The notes: generated by a model not told the origin, from the sequence alone. A DNA stretch of 34,978 nucleotides from Candidatus Uhrbacteria bacterium RIFCSPLOWO2_01_FULL_47_25 (GCA_001791325.1 MGEK01000030.1:1-34978); one strand, 5' to 3'. Positions 1-7,037 are shown, counted from the first letter of the stretch. Numbers and translations are program-made.

Positions 1-2125
1 CATAGGCGTTAATAGTAGACCCGCCAGTTGAAGTAACATTCGCGCCAAGAGTGGCTGAGGTGGTGGTGATGTTTGATTTAGTAGATGAAGTAACGATAGG
101 AGCAGAAATAACATTTATACTCACAAGAGAGGTTAAATCACCAAACCATTCGCCACCTCCTTCCGTTAACATTCTACGCTGAAAATTATATGTGCCAGGT
201 GTAGATGGAGCTGTAATATTAAAAGTAAAAGTAACTTGACCTCCCGAAGCAACGGAAGAAACAGGCAACAAAATACGCCATGCCCCCCATTCTACATATT
301 GTGAATCGGTGGAATCAGGAATTTGCCCTAATTTATACAAATCAACTTGCGTCCATGTCTTCAAGTTAGAACAATCCCCACTTGAACGGCAATTTTTCAT
401 TGTCACAGAAACTGATCTTACCTCTCCAGTGTTCATCGTTGATGGAACAGACTGACTTATAAATGCGGCGGCGTTAATAAGAGAAGTGATTGTAACGGTA
501 AATGTTTGAGTGCGGCAATTATTTGTTTCATTACTCTCAGCAACCTCGCCATTAATATCAGCGCAAAATTCAATCTTATGCGTTCCTGATTTCGCAGACC
601 AAGCATTTACCCAATTTACGTATTCTGTAACACCACCATTCAACGACGAGGTTGGTTGTATAATGCCACTTATGTTCCACGTGCCATTATTGTCCTCATC
701 AAAGCGCATTCGAGTAGATGACGGCCCCGCGGGTAATTCGCCTTGGTTCTTTACACCGGCGGTGAATGATACCATTGTCCCCGTCATGGCAGTAAAACCG
801 CTTGAAAGAGGATAAGAATACGTTGTGCCACCATCTACAGAATAACCCGTAGTAGATGATGGAATATATAAATCGGGAGGATTTCTATTATCTTGTATTG
901 CGTAAAGATAAATTCCACCAGAATCAGCGGCAATAATAGGATGGCGTTCATGCTTATCTAAGCCGATATCATATCTTTTCTCCCATTCCATATCGCCGTC
1001 GGCTGTCCTATATTTAAAAAATAACAAATCATCATCACTTGTCACGCCTTGATAACCACTTAAATATACATAATTACCAGCAGGGTCCATCGCAATTCCG
1101 TAAGCACACTCATATGTATAGCGACTGTCCGAAGGCGATTTTTTCCATATCAAATTCCCAAAAGAATCATATTTGACAATCCCAATATCTTTATCTTGTG
1201 CTCCCAGATTTGTATAGCAATAAGACACATAAACATTGTCACTGCTGTCCAAAACAACATCAGTAGCCGCGCCTGCGCCATACCAGAGACCGCTTAATGT
1301 CTCTATATTTTTTCGCCACATCTCTTGGCGAGGATTAGTAATTTTATATTTGACAATGGTCGGTACCGAACTCTTGCCTACAGCAAGATAAGCAAATTGC
1401 TCGTCCGGTGAGAGTTTTATGCTATTTGCACCCTCACCGTTACCTGGACTCCCTGTTGGATCATCGTCTCTATAATTTAATGATAAATTATTATTAAACT
1501 CTGATATCATCCATTCCGGTTGCGGAGCACTTGAACAATAATTATCTGCAACAATGTCACCACCGGCCGCATAAATATAATTACCAGCTGGAGAAAAGCT
1601 CAATCCATTAACATTGGGTTTCTCGTCGCATATTCCAAAATAACTGTCGCCATTGCTTGGAATAGTTGCGCTGCCTACAAGATTATTGCTTGAATCAAGT
1701 TTATATACTTTATCCTTTGCTCCAAAAAAAGTATTACCTAAATTATCTGCTGCCAATTGATGCGATGAGTTAAATTCATCATAGGAACCATGATTATTCG
1801 TATCGTCGCCTATTAATGATAATAAATCGACTGTATTGAGCAAATTTGCTGATGAGCCAAAGAAGTGTAATTTATCAAGCGAAAGAAATATTCTGCGACC
1901 TAAACTGTCTTGAGAAATAATTCCACTAACACCCTGAGCATATGATCCAAAAAAAAGATTATTATTCGTCTTAGGATCCCATTCAGCAATAATATTACCA
2001 TTAAAATCAAATTTGGCTACAAAAGTACTGGAGTTAGGAACAGCGGCTAACACATTTGATACATAACTGAATAAGATTGTACCAGTGGCAATGATAATAA
2101 TGGACGAACGAAAAGGAAGATGCAT
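1..2125 (-). CDS. Secreted beta-propeller / CARDB / Ig-like multidomain protein, 3' end outside window
   Basis: An uninterrupted frame runs from ATG at 2125 to the window edge (708 codons, no stop), so the C-terminus is missing. A hydrophobic signal peptide (about residues 1-28, ending VLA-A) predicts export. Residues about 30-430 contain repeated blade-like units (KYDSFGNLIWKK, SPAGNYIYAAGG, LSPDEQFAYLAVG, MDPAGNYVYLSG) typical of NHL/SBBP-type propellers. Residues about 430-550 look like a CARDB adhesion module (ending ADINGEVAESNETNNC). Residues about 550-672 resemble the NBR1-type Ig-like domain, and an FN3-like unit (TTTSATLGANVTSTGG) begins near 675. The gene starts 10 nt after the stop of the upstream Cys-rich membrane protein, so the two are probably cotranscribed. 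It is likely a cell-surface or adhesive protein; ligand unknown. Domain names are by visual resemblance only. Confidence 0.8.
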   Translation of the reverse strand, partial: MHLPFRSSIIIIATGTILFSYVSNVLAAVPNSSTFVAKFDFNGNIIAEWDPKTNNNLFFGSYAQGVSGIISQDSLGRRIFLSLDKLHFFGSSANLLNTVDLLSLIGDDTNNHGSYDEFNSSHQLAADNLGNTFFGAKDKVYKLDSSNNLVGSATIPSNGDSYFGICDEKPNVNGLSFSPAGNYIYAAGGDIVADNYCSSAPQPEWMISEFNNNLSLNYRDDDPTGSPGNGEGANSIKLSPDEQFAYLAVGKSSVPTIVKYKITNPRQEMWRKNIETLSGLWYGAGAATDVVLDSSDNVYVSYCYTNLGAQDKDIGIVKYDSFGNLIWKKSPSDSRYTYECAYGIAMDPAGNYVYLSGYQGVTSDDDLLFFKYRTADGDMEWEKRYDIGLDKHERHPIIAADSGGIYLYAIQDNRNPPDLYIPSSTTGYSVDGGTTYSYPLSSGFTAMTGTMVSFTAGVKNQGELPAGPSSTRMRFDEDNNGTWNISGIIQPTSSLNGGVTEYVNWVNAWSAKSGTHKIEFCADINGEVAESNETNNCRTQTFTVTITSLINAAAFISQSVPSTMNTGEVRSVSVTMKNCRSSGDCSNLKTWTQVDLYKLGQIPDSTDSQYVEWGAWRILLPVSSVASGGQVTFTFNITAPSTPGTYNFQRRMLTEGGGEWFGDLTSLVSINVISAPIVTSSTKSNITTTSATLGANVTSTGGSTINAY

Positions 2126-2135
2126 ATTAATTTCT

Positions 2136-2900
2136 TTATTGAACTGTTGTTAAATACATGGCGTTAAAACAGACTTGTCGCATGGAGATAGTTTTCAAAT
2201 CTTCGCAGGTCGATGCTTCTCTTAACGGAACGGATGCTAACATATGACGAACTGTATTGCAGTCATACTCAAAGTCGGGAGAGAACAAAGAACAATTAAA
2301 ATCTTTTAAGTTTAGACCAAATTCTACGAGAAAGGCTTCGTCACGACAAACGGTCCTATTAGGCTCATTAGTAATGACACTGCACACCAAAGGATCTCCT
2401 CGGCGTCTGGCTTCTTTAATTAAAAAAAGATTTTTACATCGATCCACTAAATCATTCTGCTGAAGACTATTGCATGCGCTAATTTCTGACGCATTACTCG
2501 CAACTGCATTGAATACTTTTTCCGTACAATCTAGCCTATTCATCAACACGCCATCTAATTGTTGGCAATAAGCAGGATCAAGATTCTGCATTGCCAAATT
2601 TAATGCAATGTTATTCCGGCATACAATGCGGTAATTAGCACCATCTATCACAAGATTGGCGTACGCGTCGCAAGCAGCTAGATCGCCCCCAGTGATAGTC
2701 TCTGCCACGGCTTGTTGTTTCATCTCTCTGGCCTCCTTGGTTAGTGGCTCGAGTGGCGATAGTACACGACGCCAGCCTGGCAACACCAAATACACGACAG
2801 CAATAAGAATAACCGTCAGGGCGCCGGCGGCAATAGCAATAAACGCTTTTGTTTCTGGATTATATTTATTATTATCTACCCCGAAGACACGTAACCACAC
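2136..2900 (-). CDS. Membrane-anchored cysteine-rich hypothetical protein
   Basis: A 254-residue protein not recognised as a named family. It has a short cytoplasmic N-terminus, one transmembrane segment (about residues 18-41, rich in A/V/I/L) and a long extracytoplasmic domain with about a dozen cysteines spaced in a loosely repeating way (DLAACDAYANL, LDPAYCQQL, EISACNSLQ, PLVCSVI, TCEDLKT). This suggests disulfide-stabilised helical repeats. The start is GTG at 2900; no in-frame ATG lies closer and no clear Shine-Dalgarno sequence is visible. It is 10 nt upstream of the secreted propeller protein and likely shares its transcript. The cysteines would be natural substrates for the DsbA-like protein encoded at 26188. 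Function unknown. Confidence 0.7.
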   Translation of the reverse strand: MWLRVFGVDNNKYNPETKAFIAIAAGALTVILIAVVYLVLPGWRRVLSPLEPLTKEAREMKQQAVAETITGGDLAACDAYANLVIDGANYRIVCRNNIALNLAMQNLDPAYCQQLDGVLMNRLDCTEKVFNAVASNASEISACNSLQQNDLVDRCKNLFLIKEARRRGDPLVCSVITNEPNRTVCRDEAFLVEFGLNLKDFNCSLFSPDFEYDCNTVRHMLASVPLREASTCEDLKTISMRQVCFNAMYLTTVQ

Positions 2901-3124
2901 ATGAAAACATAGAAATGATTAATGAATTTAGTATAGCACAAAAAACAAAGTTTGGCCATACTTTTTAACATGTTTTTAACAGACACGGTATTTGCCTCTG
3001 CCGAACAATTACTGATGACTGGTAAAATATCTATTTCCAGCCCATTTTTTGATTAGAAGATGCAGCAAAAAATGAACCTCCGTATGATAAGACCGCAAAA
3101 AATAATCACATCTAACCACGCCCT

Positions 3125-3158
3125 ACCACCTTCTTGCGCAATTGCGATAAAAGGTGGT
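3125..3158. repeat. Palindromic repeat copy 1 (34 bp), upstream of Cas2-fold gene
   Basis: An imperfect palindrome with outer arms ACCACCTT / AAGGTGGT and a central GCGCAATTGCG core. It matches copy 2 at 3288 at 33 of 34 positions (T for C near position 26). Flanks of copies 1 and 2 (AACCACRCC before, GGTA after) are also related, which suggests an old duplication of a larger unit. Confidence 0.85.
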
Positions 3159-3200
3159 ACCTTACTAAGACGACACATTACTTATAAAATTTTTTAACCC

Positions 3201-3234
3201 ACCACCTTCCTTCGCCAGAATGCCGCTTTTCACC
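3201..3234. repeat. Degenerate half-copy of the palindromic repeat
   Basis: It starts with ACCACCTTC and keeps a recognisable left half (ACCACCTTCCTTCGCCA), but the right half has diverged. It lies between copies 1 and 2 (start-to-start 76 and 87 bp), so the leader has three loosely periodic units. The call rests on about 12 well-matched bases and could be chance. Confidence 0.4.
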
Positions 3235-3287
3235 CGAACATTATATTCCATCATTTAATTTCAATCATTCAATCAACCACACCAACT

Positions 3288-3321
3288 ACCACCTTCTTGC
3301 GCAATTGCGACAAAAGGTGGT
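3288..3321. repeat. Palindromic repeat copy 2 (34 bp), upstream of Cas2-fold gene
   Basis: Arms ACCACCTT / AAGGTGGT with the central GCGCAATTGCGACAA. It sits 108 bp before the ATG of the PaaX/Cas2-like gene. There is no T-tract on either side, so it does not look like an intrinsic terminator; an operator or a recognition site for the neighbouring protein is possible. Confidence 0.85.
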
Positions 3322-3429
3322 AATATTGCCAAGAGGATATATTACCAATAAAAGGATACATAAATTATAGAGTCTTTAACCATCGTAAATAACTGTGATA
3401 CCTAAGTTTAACTACTAAGCTGATACACT

Positions 3430-4026
3430 ATGATGGCACACAACAAGAATTCACATGTTGGCCAGCAAAACATTAGACAAGACATTGGAAAAGTTATCCT
3501 CACAGTCTTGAGCGTTGCCGGTGTATTAGCGATTGCGCTAGTCGCGCCAAATGCTCTGCAAGTCCTTATACCGCGAAAGGGGCGACAGGGCCAACGGGTT
3601 TCTGCGTGGGAAATTGAGCGCGCACTAAAGCGCCTATTGAATGGTGGGTACGCTGAAAAGCAACTGCATCAGGGCAACACATTCGTACGTATCACAACGA
3701 AGGGTAATTATAAACTTAACAAATTAAAGCTCCGGGACGCACACATTAAAACTCCCGCCAAATGGGACAGGAAGTGGCGACTCGTATTTTTTGATATCCC
3801 CCACACCAAAGGATCGCAACGAGACATTATACGTAGAAAACTGAAGGAACTTGGTTTTTTGCAGGTTCAAAAAAGTGTCTACCTGCATCCATATGAATGC
3901 TATGATATTATTCAAAACATGCAAAATTTTTATCAAATCAAATCATACTTTCACTATGCTGTGGTGGAAAAAATTGAAGGTGGTCATAAATACTTGAGTC
4001 ACTTCAAGCTCAAAAAACCGGCGTGA
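3430..4026 (+). CDS. PaaX-like protein: winged helix plus Cas2-like ferredoxin domain
   Basis: A 198-residue protein. Residues about 20-45 are hydrophobic and may form a membrane segment. Residues about 50-105 fit a winged helix-turn-helix (SAWEIERALKRLLNGGYAEK, then RITTKGNYKLNKL). Residues about 113-195 fit the Cas2-like domain of PaaX-type regulators: WRLVFFDIP, then RRKLKELGFLQVQKSVYLHPY. Members of this group are often labelled CRISPR-associated Cas2, but no repeat-spacer array, cas1 or effector is visible, so a DNA-binding regulator or an orphan Cas2-fold nuclease is more likely. The Asp after FF (FDIP) corresponds to the conserved Cas2 strand-1 Asp. Palindromes at 3125, 3288 and 4111 flank the gene and could be its binding sites. 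Two ATGs (3430, 3433) are possible starts; no clear Shine-Dalgarno sequence. Confidence 0.75.
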   Translation: MMAHNKNSHVGQQNIRQDIGKVILTVLSVAGVLAIALVAPNALQVLIPRKGRQGQRVSAWEIERALKRLLNGGYAEKQLHQGNTFVRITTKGNYKLNKLKLRDAHIKTPAKWDRKWRLVFFDIPHTKGSQRDIIRRKLKELGFLQVQKSVYLHPYECYDIIQNMQNFYQIKSYFHYAVVEKIEGGHKYLSHFKLKKPA

Positions 4027-4110
4027 CAAGGATGAGCACGGGATTATTTGCAAAAATATAATAATTACGAAACTGTAGCTGGTCGTAAATCAAGCACGTA
4101 GTAAACATAT

Positions 4111-4150
4111 TTTATCACCTTTTGTCGCAATTGCGACAAAAGGTGATAAA
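4111..4150. repeat. Perfect 40-bp palindrome downstream of Cas2-fold gene
   Basis: Each half is TTTATCACCTTTTGTCGCAA read from the outside in, and the two halves are exact reverse complements with no loop. The core (CCTTTTGTCGCAATTGCGACAAAAGG) is the symmetrised version of copies 1 and 2. It lies 85 bp after the stop codon. It could act as a bidirectional terminator, but its similarity to the upstream copies argues for a specific recognition element. Confidence 0.9.
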
Positions 4151-4266
4151 AATTAAGGGTGATGAGGAATTATTTATAGATGCCTACGTCCGATTTGATG
4201 AAGAATTTTAACGAAGCGATTACGGTCACTATGCTCGCGCTATAGACTTATAGTTAGTATTTATTT

Positions 4267-5052
4267 CTAAATCAAAGGTTGCCAAAACCAAGAATATATT
4301 AACTGCCCATAGACCATCGCAATAAAGGTCCCCATAGTCAAAAAAGTACCCATGGGCAATTTACTGCCAAATTTCTTTTGCCCGGTGGCAAGTAAGAAAA
4401 CGGCGATAATACCGCCAATCATATAAGCAATAAAAAGAGCGGCAAGAGCTCCCTTCGTGCCAAGTATGGCACCGAGAAGCAGACCTAAACGAATATCTCC
4501 GGCGCCGACCCAACGGCCTTGAGAAACAAACCATAATAAAAAGTACAGTCCCCCGCCAATAGCCATACCCAGCAGTAGAGAGGCAAAAGGTATGCCCAAA
4601 AAAATATTGGCGAGGAGAGCAAAAATAATAAGCGGAATTGAAACTTCATCGGGCACAATATACCAGCGAAAATCTAAAATAAAAAGAGCGATGAGGCCGG
4701 AGGTGAAAATGAGATCGCGAAGTAATGTTGAGTAGGTAGTGGGTAGTATGTAGTATGTAGCGGGTTCAAAATGACGGGCCGCAACTAAAATAAACATAAA
4801 AGCGGTGGCGAGCTCTACGAGCGGATACTGCCAAGAAATTGGCGTGCGGCAGTAGCGGCATTTGCCCTTGAGCCACAAAAAACTAATGACCGGAATCAAA
4901 TCTTTGACTGCTAGCACATGCCGACAGTGTGGACAATATGAACGCTGGACTTTGAGCGACTCTTCGTTTGCCAGCCGGATAGTCAGCATATTCAAAAAAC
5001 TGCCGACATTCAACCCTACGAAACCCGTGGAAATATAAATTAAAAATAGCAT
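4267..5052 (-). CDS. pilD: Type IV prepilin peptidase (A24 family)
   Basis: Integral membrane aspartyl protease that cleaves the leader of type IV prepilins and, in many family members, N-methylates the new Phe-1. At 261 residues it has the usual family length. The N-terminal GSFLN motif is followed by a four-Cys zinc site (C40, C43, C65, C68), linked in bifunctional enzymes to the methylase part. The two catalytic aspartates fit D127 (LDFRWYIVPDE) and D186 (VGAGDIRLG). About seven or eight hydrophobic segments are visible. Substrates in this window would be PilA (12490) and the LamG pilin-like protein (33776). A short in-frame repeat (4732-4760) encodes the loop ATYYILPTTYSTL. The gene lies apart from the main pil operon, downstream of the GT2 gene. 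Confidence 0.95.
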   Translation of the reverse strand: MLFLIYISTGFVGLNVGSFLNMLTIRLANEESLKVQRSYCPHCRHVLAVKDLIPVISFLWLKGKCRYCRTPISWQYPLVELATAFMFILVAARHFEPATYYILPTTYSTLLRDLIFTSGLIALFILDFRWYIVPDEVSIPLIIFALLANIFLGIPFASLLLGMAIGGGLYFLLWFVSQGRWVGAGDIRLGLLLGAILGTKGALAALFIAYMIGGIIAVFLLATGQKKFGSKLPMGTFLTMGTFIAMVYGQLIYSWFWQPLI

Positions 5053-5111
5053 GGGCTTAGAATTATCATTGAGCGAACCATGTTTATCAGTGTAGCGACC
5101 TTAACTCTCTT

Positions 5112-5140
5112 AGTCAAAAGTTCTTAGTCAGAACTTGACT
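5112..5140. other. Inverted repeat in intergenic region
   Basis: AGTCAAAAGTTCT and AGAACTTGACT form a hairpin with a five-base loop in the spacer between the GT2 gene and pilD. No T-tract is adjacent. Role unknown. Confidence 0.4.
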
Positions 5141-5177
5141 GCAAACTTACAACAATCAATTAGCACGCGAGGCAACC

Positions 5178-5211
5178 CTATGTATCATTGTACTAGTACG
5201 GTGATACATAG
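5178..5211. other. 34-bp imperfect palindrome between GT2 gene and pilD
   Basis: Left half CTATGTATCATTGTAC and right half GTACGGTGATACATAG pair at 14 of 16 positions around a TACTAGTA centre. It lies about 50 bp after the GT2 stop on the minus strand and may act as a terminator or processing site. It lacks the T-run of a standard intrinsic terminator. Confidence 0.5.
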
Positions 5212-5263
5212 CCCAAGCCCCATAATCAAATGGCCTAGCCCGTTGGGCGCATATTATGTTGGA

Positions 5264-5989
5264 CTAAAATTTCCGCAAGCCGGTTTTGTAGAGAAAAATA
5301 TTGTATAAAATTTCCGAGCCGTATTTGATTGATGGCCAAAGGCCAATTTGCGACGATTCTGGAAAATAACGGGTGGTAATGGGGATTTCTTTAATCTTAA
5401 TTCCACGAGCGGCAAGTTGAATAATAATTTGCGTATCAAATACAAAATCATCGGAATTCATCTCAATATCAATTTGTTCAAAAACGCGGCGATCATAAGC
5501 GCGAAAACCGGAATGAAATTCCGTAAGATTAGTGCCCAGAAAAAAATTACCTATTTTAGTAAGCACGATATTAAAAAAGAATTTCCAGCGCGGCATACCG
5601 CCAGCTAAGGCATCTGAACGGTTAATCATTCGGGAGCCAAAAACCGCCCAGTAACCGTCATCAACCATGGTTTTAATCATTTCTGGAATAAATTTAGGGT
5701 CATATTGATGGTCCGGGTGCACCATCACCATAATATCCGCTCCCCTTTCCAGCGCGGTCTTATAGCATGTTTTCTGGTTGCCGCCATAACCGCGATTTTT
5801 TTTGTGCACGACGACATGCACCGGTAATGTTTTTGCTACCTCCACAGTATCGTCGCGACTGGCATCATCAACCAATATCACCTCATCAATCATCTCGTGC
5901 GGTAAATCATTATAGGTTTTCATCAAAGTTTTACCCGCATTATACGCGGGCATCACCACAATTATTTTTTTATTATGATATGGCATCAA
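5264..5989 (-). CDS. GT2 family glycosyltransferase (dolichyl/undecaprenyl-phosphate sugar transferase-like)
   Basis: A 241-residue soluble GT-A glycosyltransferase. It starts with the family strand IIVVMPAYNAGKTL, has the nucleotide-binding DD in ILVDDASRDDTVEVA, a DxD-like site in VHPDHQYDP, and the acceptor-side segment GFRAYDRRVF. The related family transfers a sugar from a nucleotide donor to a lipid phosphate or growing glycan at the inner membrane. There is no C-terminal membrane anchor. It is 18 nt downstream of the toxin gene and could be transcribed from the toxin-antitoxin promoter. A truncated copy of its first 30 or so codons lies at 6713-7037 next to the YfhO-like gene, which suggests the gene originally followed that one directly. 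Donor and acceptor cannot be told from sequence. Confidence 0.9.
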   Translation of the reverse strand: MMPYHNKKIIVVMPAYNAGKTLMKTYNDLPHEMIDEVILVDDASRDDTVEVAKTLPVHVVVHKKNRGYGGNQKTCYKTALERGADIMVMVHPDHQYDPKFIPEMIKTMVDDGYWAVFGSRMINRSDALAGGMPRWKFFFNIVLTKIGNFFLGTNLTEFHSGFRAYDRRVFEQIDIEMNSDDFVFDTQIIIQLAARGIKIKEIPITTRYFPESSQIGLWPSIKYGSEILYNIFLYKTGLRKF

Positions 5990-6007
5990 TTTTAATTAGC
6001 TAATGCG

Positions 6008-6268
6008 CTATTTATAAAGATTGCTGTGCGTGTCTATAATCACAAATAAACAAACGTCATCTGAAATCATTTTGTAAATTACCCGAAGATCGCCGGCGAT
6101 GCCGATGCTTCTGTACCCATGATAGCGCCCGTGAAGTTGATGATTCTTAAGTATTGAGTTGAATGGATCCTCTAGAAAAATGTTTCGACGTTCCTTAAAT
6201 TTTTCCATTTGGGCTGGCCGCAACTTCTTATACGCCTTGATGAAGTCCTTATGCAGGACAATGTTCAT
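6008..6268 (-). CDS. RelE/ParE superfamily toxin (YafQ/RelE-like)
   Basis: An 86-residue basic protein that begins MNIVLHKDFIKAYKKL and ends with the typical beta-hairpin: HQLHGRYHGYRSIGIAGDLRVIYK, then VCLFVIIDTHSNLY. This matches YafQ/RelE-type ribosome-dependent mRNA interferases and ParE relatives, where a conserved Arg and Tyr precede the last strands. The start codon overlaps the antitoxin stop by four bases (ATGA type), the classic translationally coupled arrangement. Activity depends on the antitoxin partner; whether it is an endoribonuclease or a gyrase poison cannot be settled from sequence. Confidence 0.85.
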   Translation of the reverse strand: MNIVLHKDFIKAYKKLRPAQMEKFKERRNIFLEDPFNSILKNHQLHGRYHGYRSIGIAGDLRVIYKMISDDVCLFVIIDTHSNLYK

Positions 6269-6540
6269 ACTTCATCAAGGTAATCATCCATTGCCTTCGC
6301 AGACGCAAATTTCGGCGAGATATTGCGCCCGGTCTTGATATCGGCCTCAACCCGACCGAGAATTGCCTCAAGCGCTGGCGTCATGCGCGGCGCCGCCGAG
6401 AGATAAACCTGACGACCGCGAATAAACTCCTTAAGGTAGGCATTAATCACAGTGCTCAAGGGCAAGCCCAATTCACGAGCGACCTCCTGCGCCTGCTGTT
6501 TTACCGCCTTGTCGGCTTTAATATTGATGACGGTCTTCAT
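6265..6540 (-). CDS. RelB/DinJ-like antitoxin
   Basis: A 91-residue protein from the ATG at 6540. The N-terminal half (MKTVINIKADKAVKQQAQE, then ELGLPLSTVINAYLKEF) is a ribbon-helix-helix domain of the RelB/DinJ type, which binds operator DNA as a dimer. The C-terminal acidic tail (KAMDDYLDEV) is the expected toxin-neutralising segment. An in-frame upstream ATG at 6564 would add eight residues (MIIILELH), but the family starts at MKT, so 6540 is preferred. It is first in the operon, overlaps the toxin by four bases and follows a strong promoter at 6674-6702; autorepression is likely by analogy with the family. Confidence 0.85.
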   Translation of the reverse strand: MKTVINIKADKAVKQQAQEVARELGLPLSTVINAYLKEFIRGRQVYLSAAPRMTPALEAILGRVEADIKTGRNISPKFASAKAMDDYLDEV

Positions 6541-6589
6541 ATGAAGTTCCAAAATTATTATCATTCGACGGAATCCGCCGAAGCTTCCA

Positions 6590-6616
6590 TCCTCACCGAA
6601 GAGAGCCGAGGATGTT
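6590..6616 (-). promoter_or_regulatory. Leader hairpin of the toxin-antitoxin transcript
   Basis: CATCCTC and GAGGATG form a 7-bp stem within the roughly 125-nt leader between the promoter and the antitoxin start. The same leader holds a 17-codon frame that starts ATGAGGATGAAG. Either may be incidental, but the leader is long for a toxin-antitoxin operon. Confidence 0.35.
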
Positions 6617-6673
6617 GCTCATAGCCGATGCATACTTCATCCTCATGTATTTCTGGCGAAGGTGAATAACCAA

Positions 6674-6702
6674 AGTATATACAACGGTTATTTATATGTC
6701 AA
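6674..6702 (-). promoter_or_regulatory. Sigma-70 type promoter for the toxin-antitoxin operon
   Basis: On the minus strand TTGACA (6702-6697) is followed by 17 bp and TATACT (6679-6674). This is a near-consensus match, the best promoter in the window. Predicted start near 6667. It may also serve the GT2 gene downstream of the toxin. Confidence 0.8.
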
Positions 6703-6712
6703 TAGCCACAAG

Positions 6713-7037
6713 CGGTCGTTGTGGGTTTTCACCAGAGTTTACCCCGTTACAAGAAAGCCACAGGGTAAAAGCTGTGTATGAACCCAATCTGGCAAACCCG
6801 AGGATAAACGCATAAGTGAAGCTCCTCGACTTTATGGTCAAGGCCTCCACAGAGATTGGGGGAGCGCCTGCCTGCCGGCAAGGCAGGAAACCCCGCACCG
6901 TCCCGCACCATCCGTCCATGGCGGATCGGTGCGGGACTGGTGCGTTGGGTATGAATCTTGTGGTCATCTTGTAACGGGGTTTTTTCCGCATTATAGGCGG
7001 GCATCACCACAATTATTTTTTTATTGTGATATGGCAT
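6713..7037 (-). pseudogene. 5' fragment of GT2 glycosyltransferase gene, interrupted and truncated
   Basis: Translation from ATG at 7037 gives MPYHNKKIIVVMPAYNAEKT, nearly identical to the start of the intact GT2 protein at 5264-5989. The frame is then interrupted by a 238-bp terminal-inverted-repeat element (6742-6979). On its far side about 28 bp of the same gene resume (AAACTCTGGTGAAAACC, compare AAACTTTGATGAAAACC in the intact copy) before homology stops. The ATG lies inside the last codons of the YfhO-like gene, the kind of overlap expected for an original yfhO-GT2 operon. No functional product is expected. Confidence 0.85.
6742..6979. mobile_element. MITE-like terminal-inverted-repeat element (238 bp) inside GT2 fragment
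   Basis: Ends are a perfect 13-bp inverted repeat CCCCGTTACAAGA / TCTTGTAACGGGG. Flanking bases are TTTA on the left and TTTT on the right, an imperfect 4-bp target duplication. The interior holds two strong palindromes: 6867-6887 (CCTGCCTGCC / GGCAAGGCAGG) and 6900-6937 (GTCCCGCACC / GGTGCGGGAC). There is no transposase frame, so it would be non-autonomous. The insertion is supported by GT2 coding sequence on both sides. Confidence 0.75.

Noticed and set aside
510-815. Plus-strand open frame of 101 codons
   Set aside because: It lies antisense to the propeller protein frame, which runs unbroken from 2125 to 1 and has clear protein-domain character.
3125-4150. CRISPR array with Cas2
   Set aside because: Only two good repeats and a half-copy lie upstream, intervals are unequal (42 and about 54-67 bp), repeats are full palindromes, and no cas1 or effector gene is present.
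4111-4150. Simple intrinsic terminator of the PaaX-like gene
   Set aside because: It shares its core with the two upstream palindromes and has no T-run after a GC stem; termination may be a side effect but does not explain the shared sequence.
6692-7037. Protein-coding genes spanning the GT2 fragment and the TIR element
   Set aside because: The frames read through inverted repeats and only the first 20 residues resemble a real protein; low-complexity remainder.
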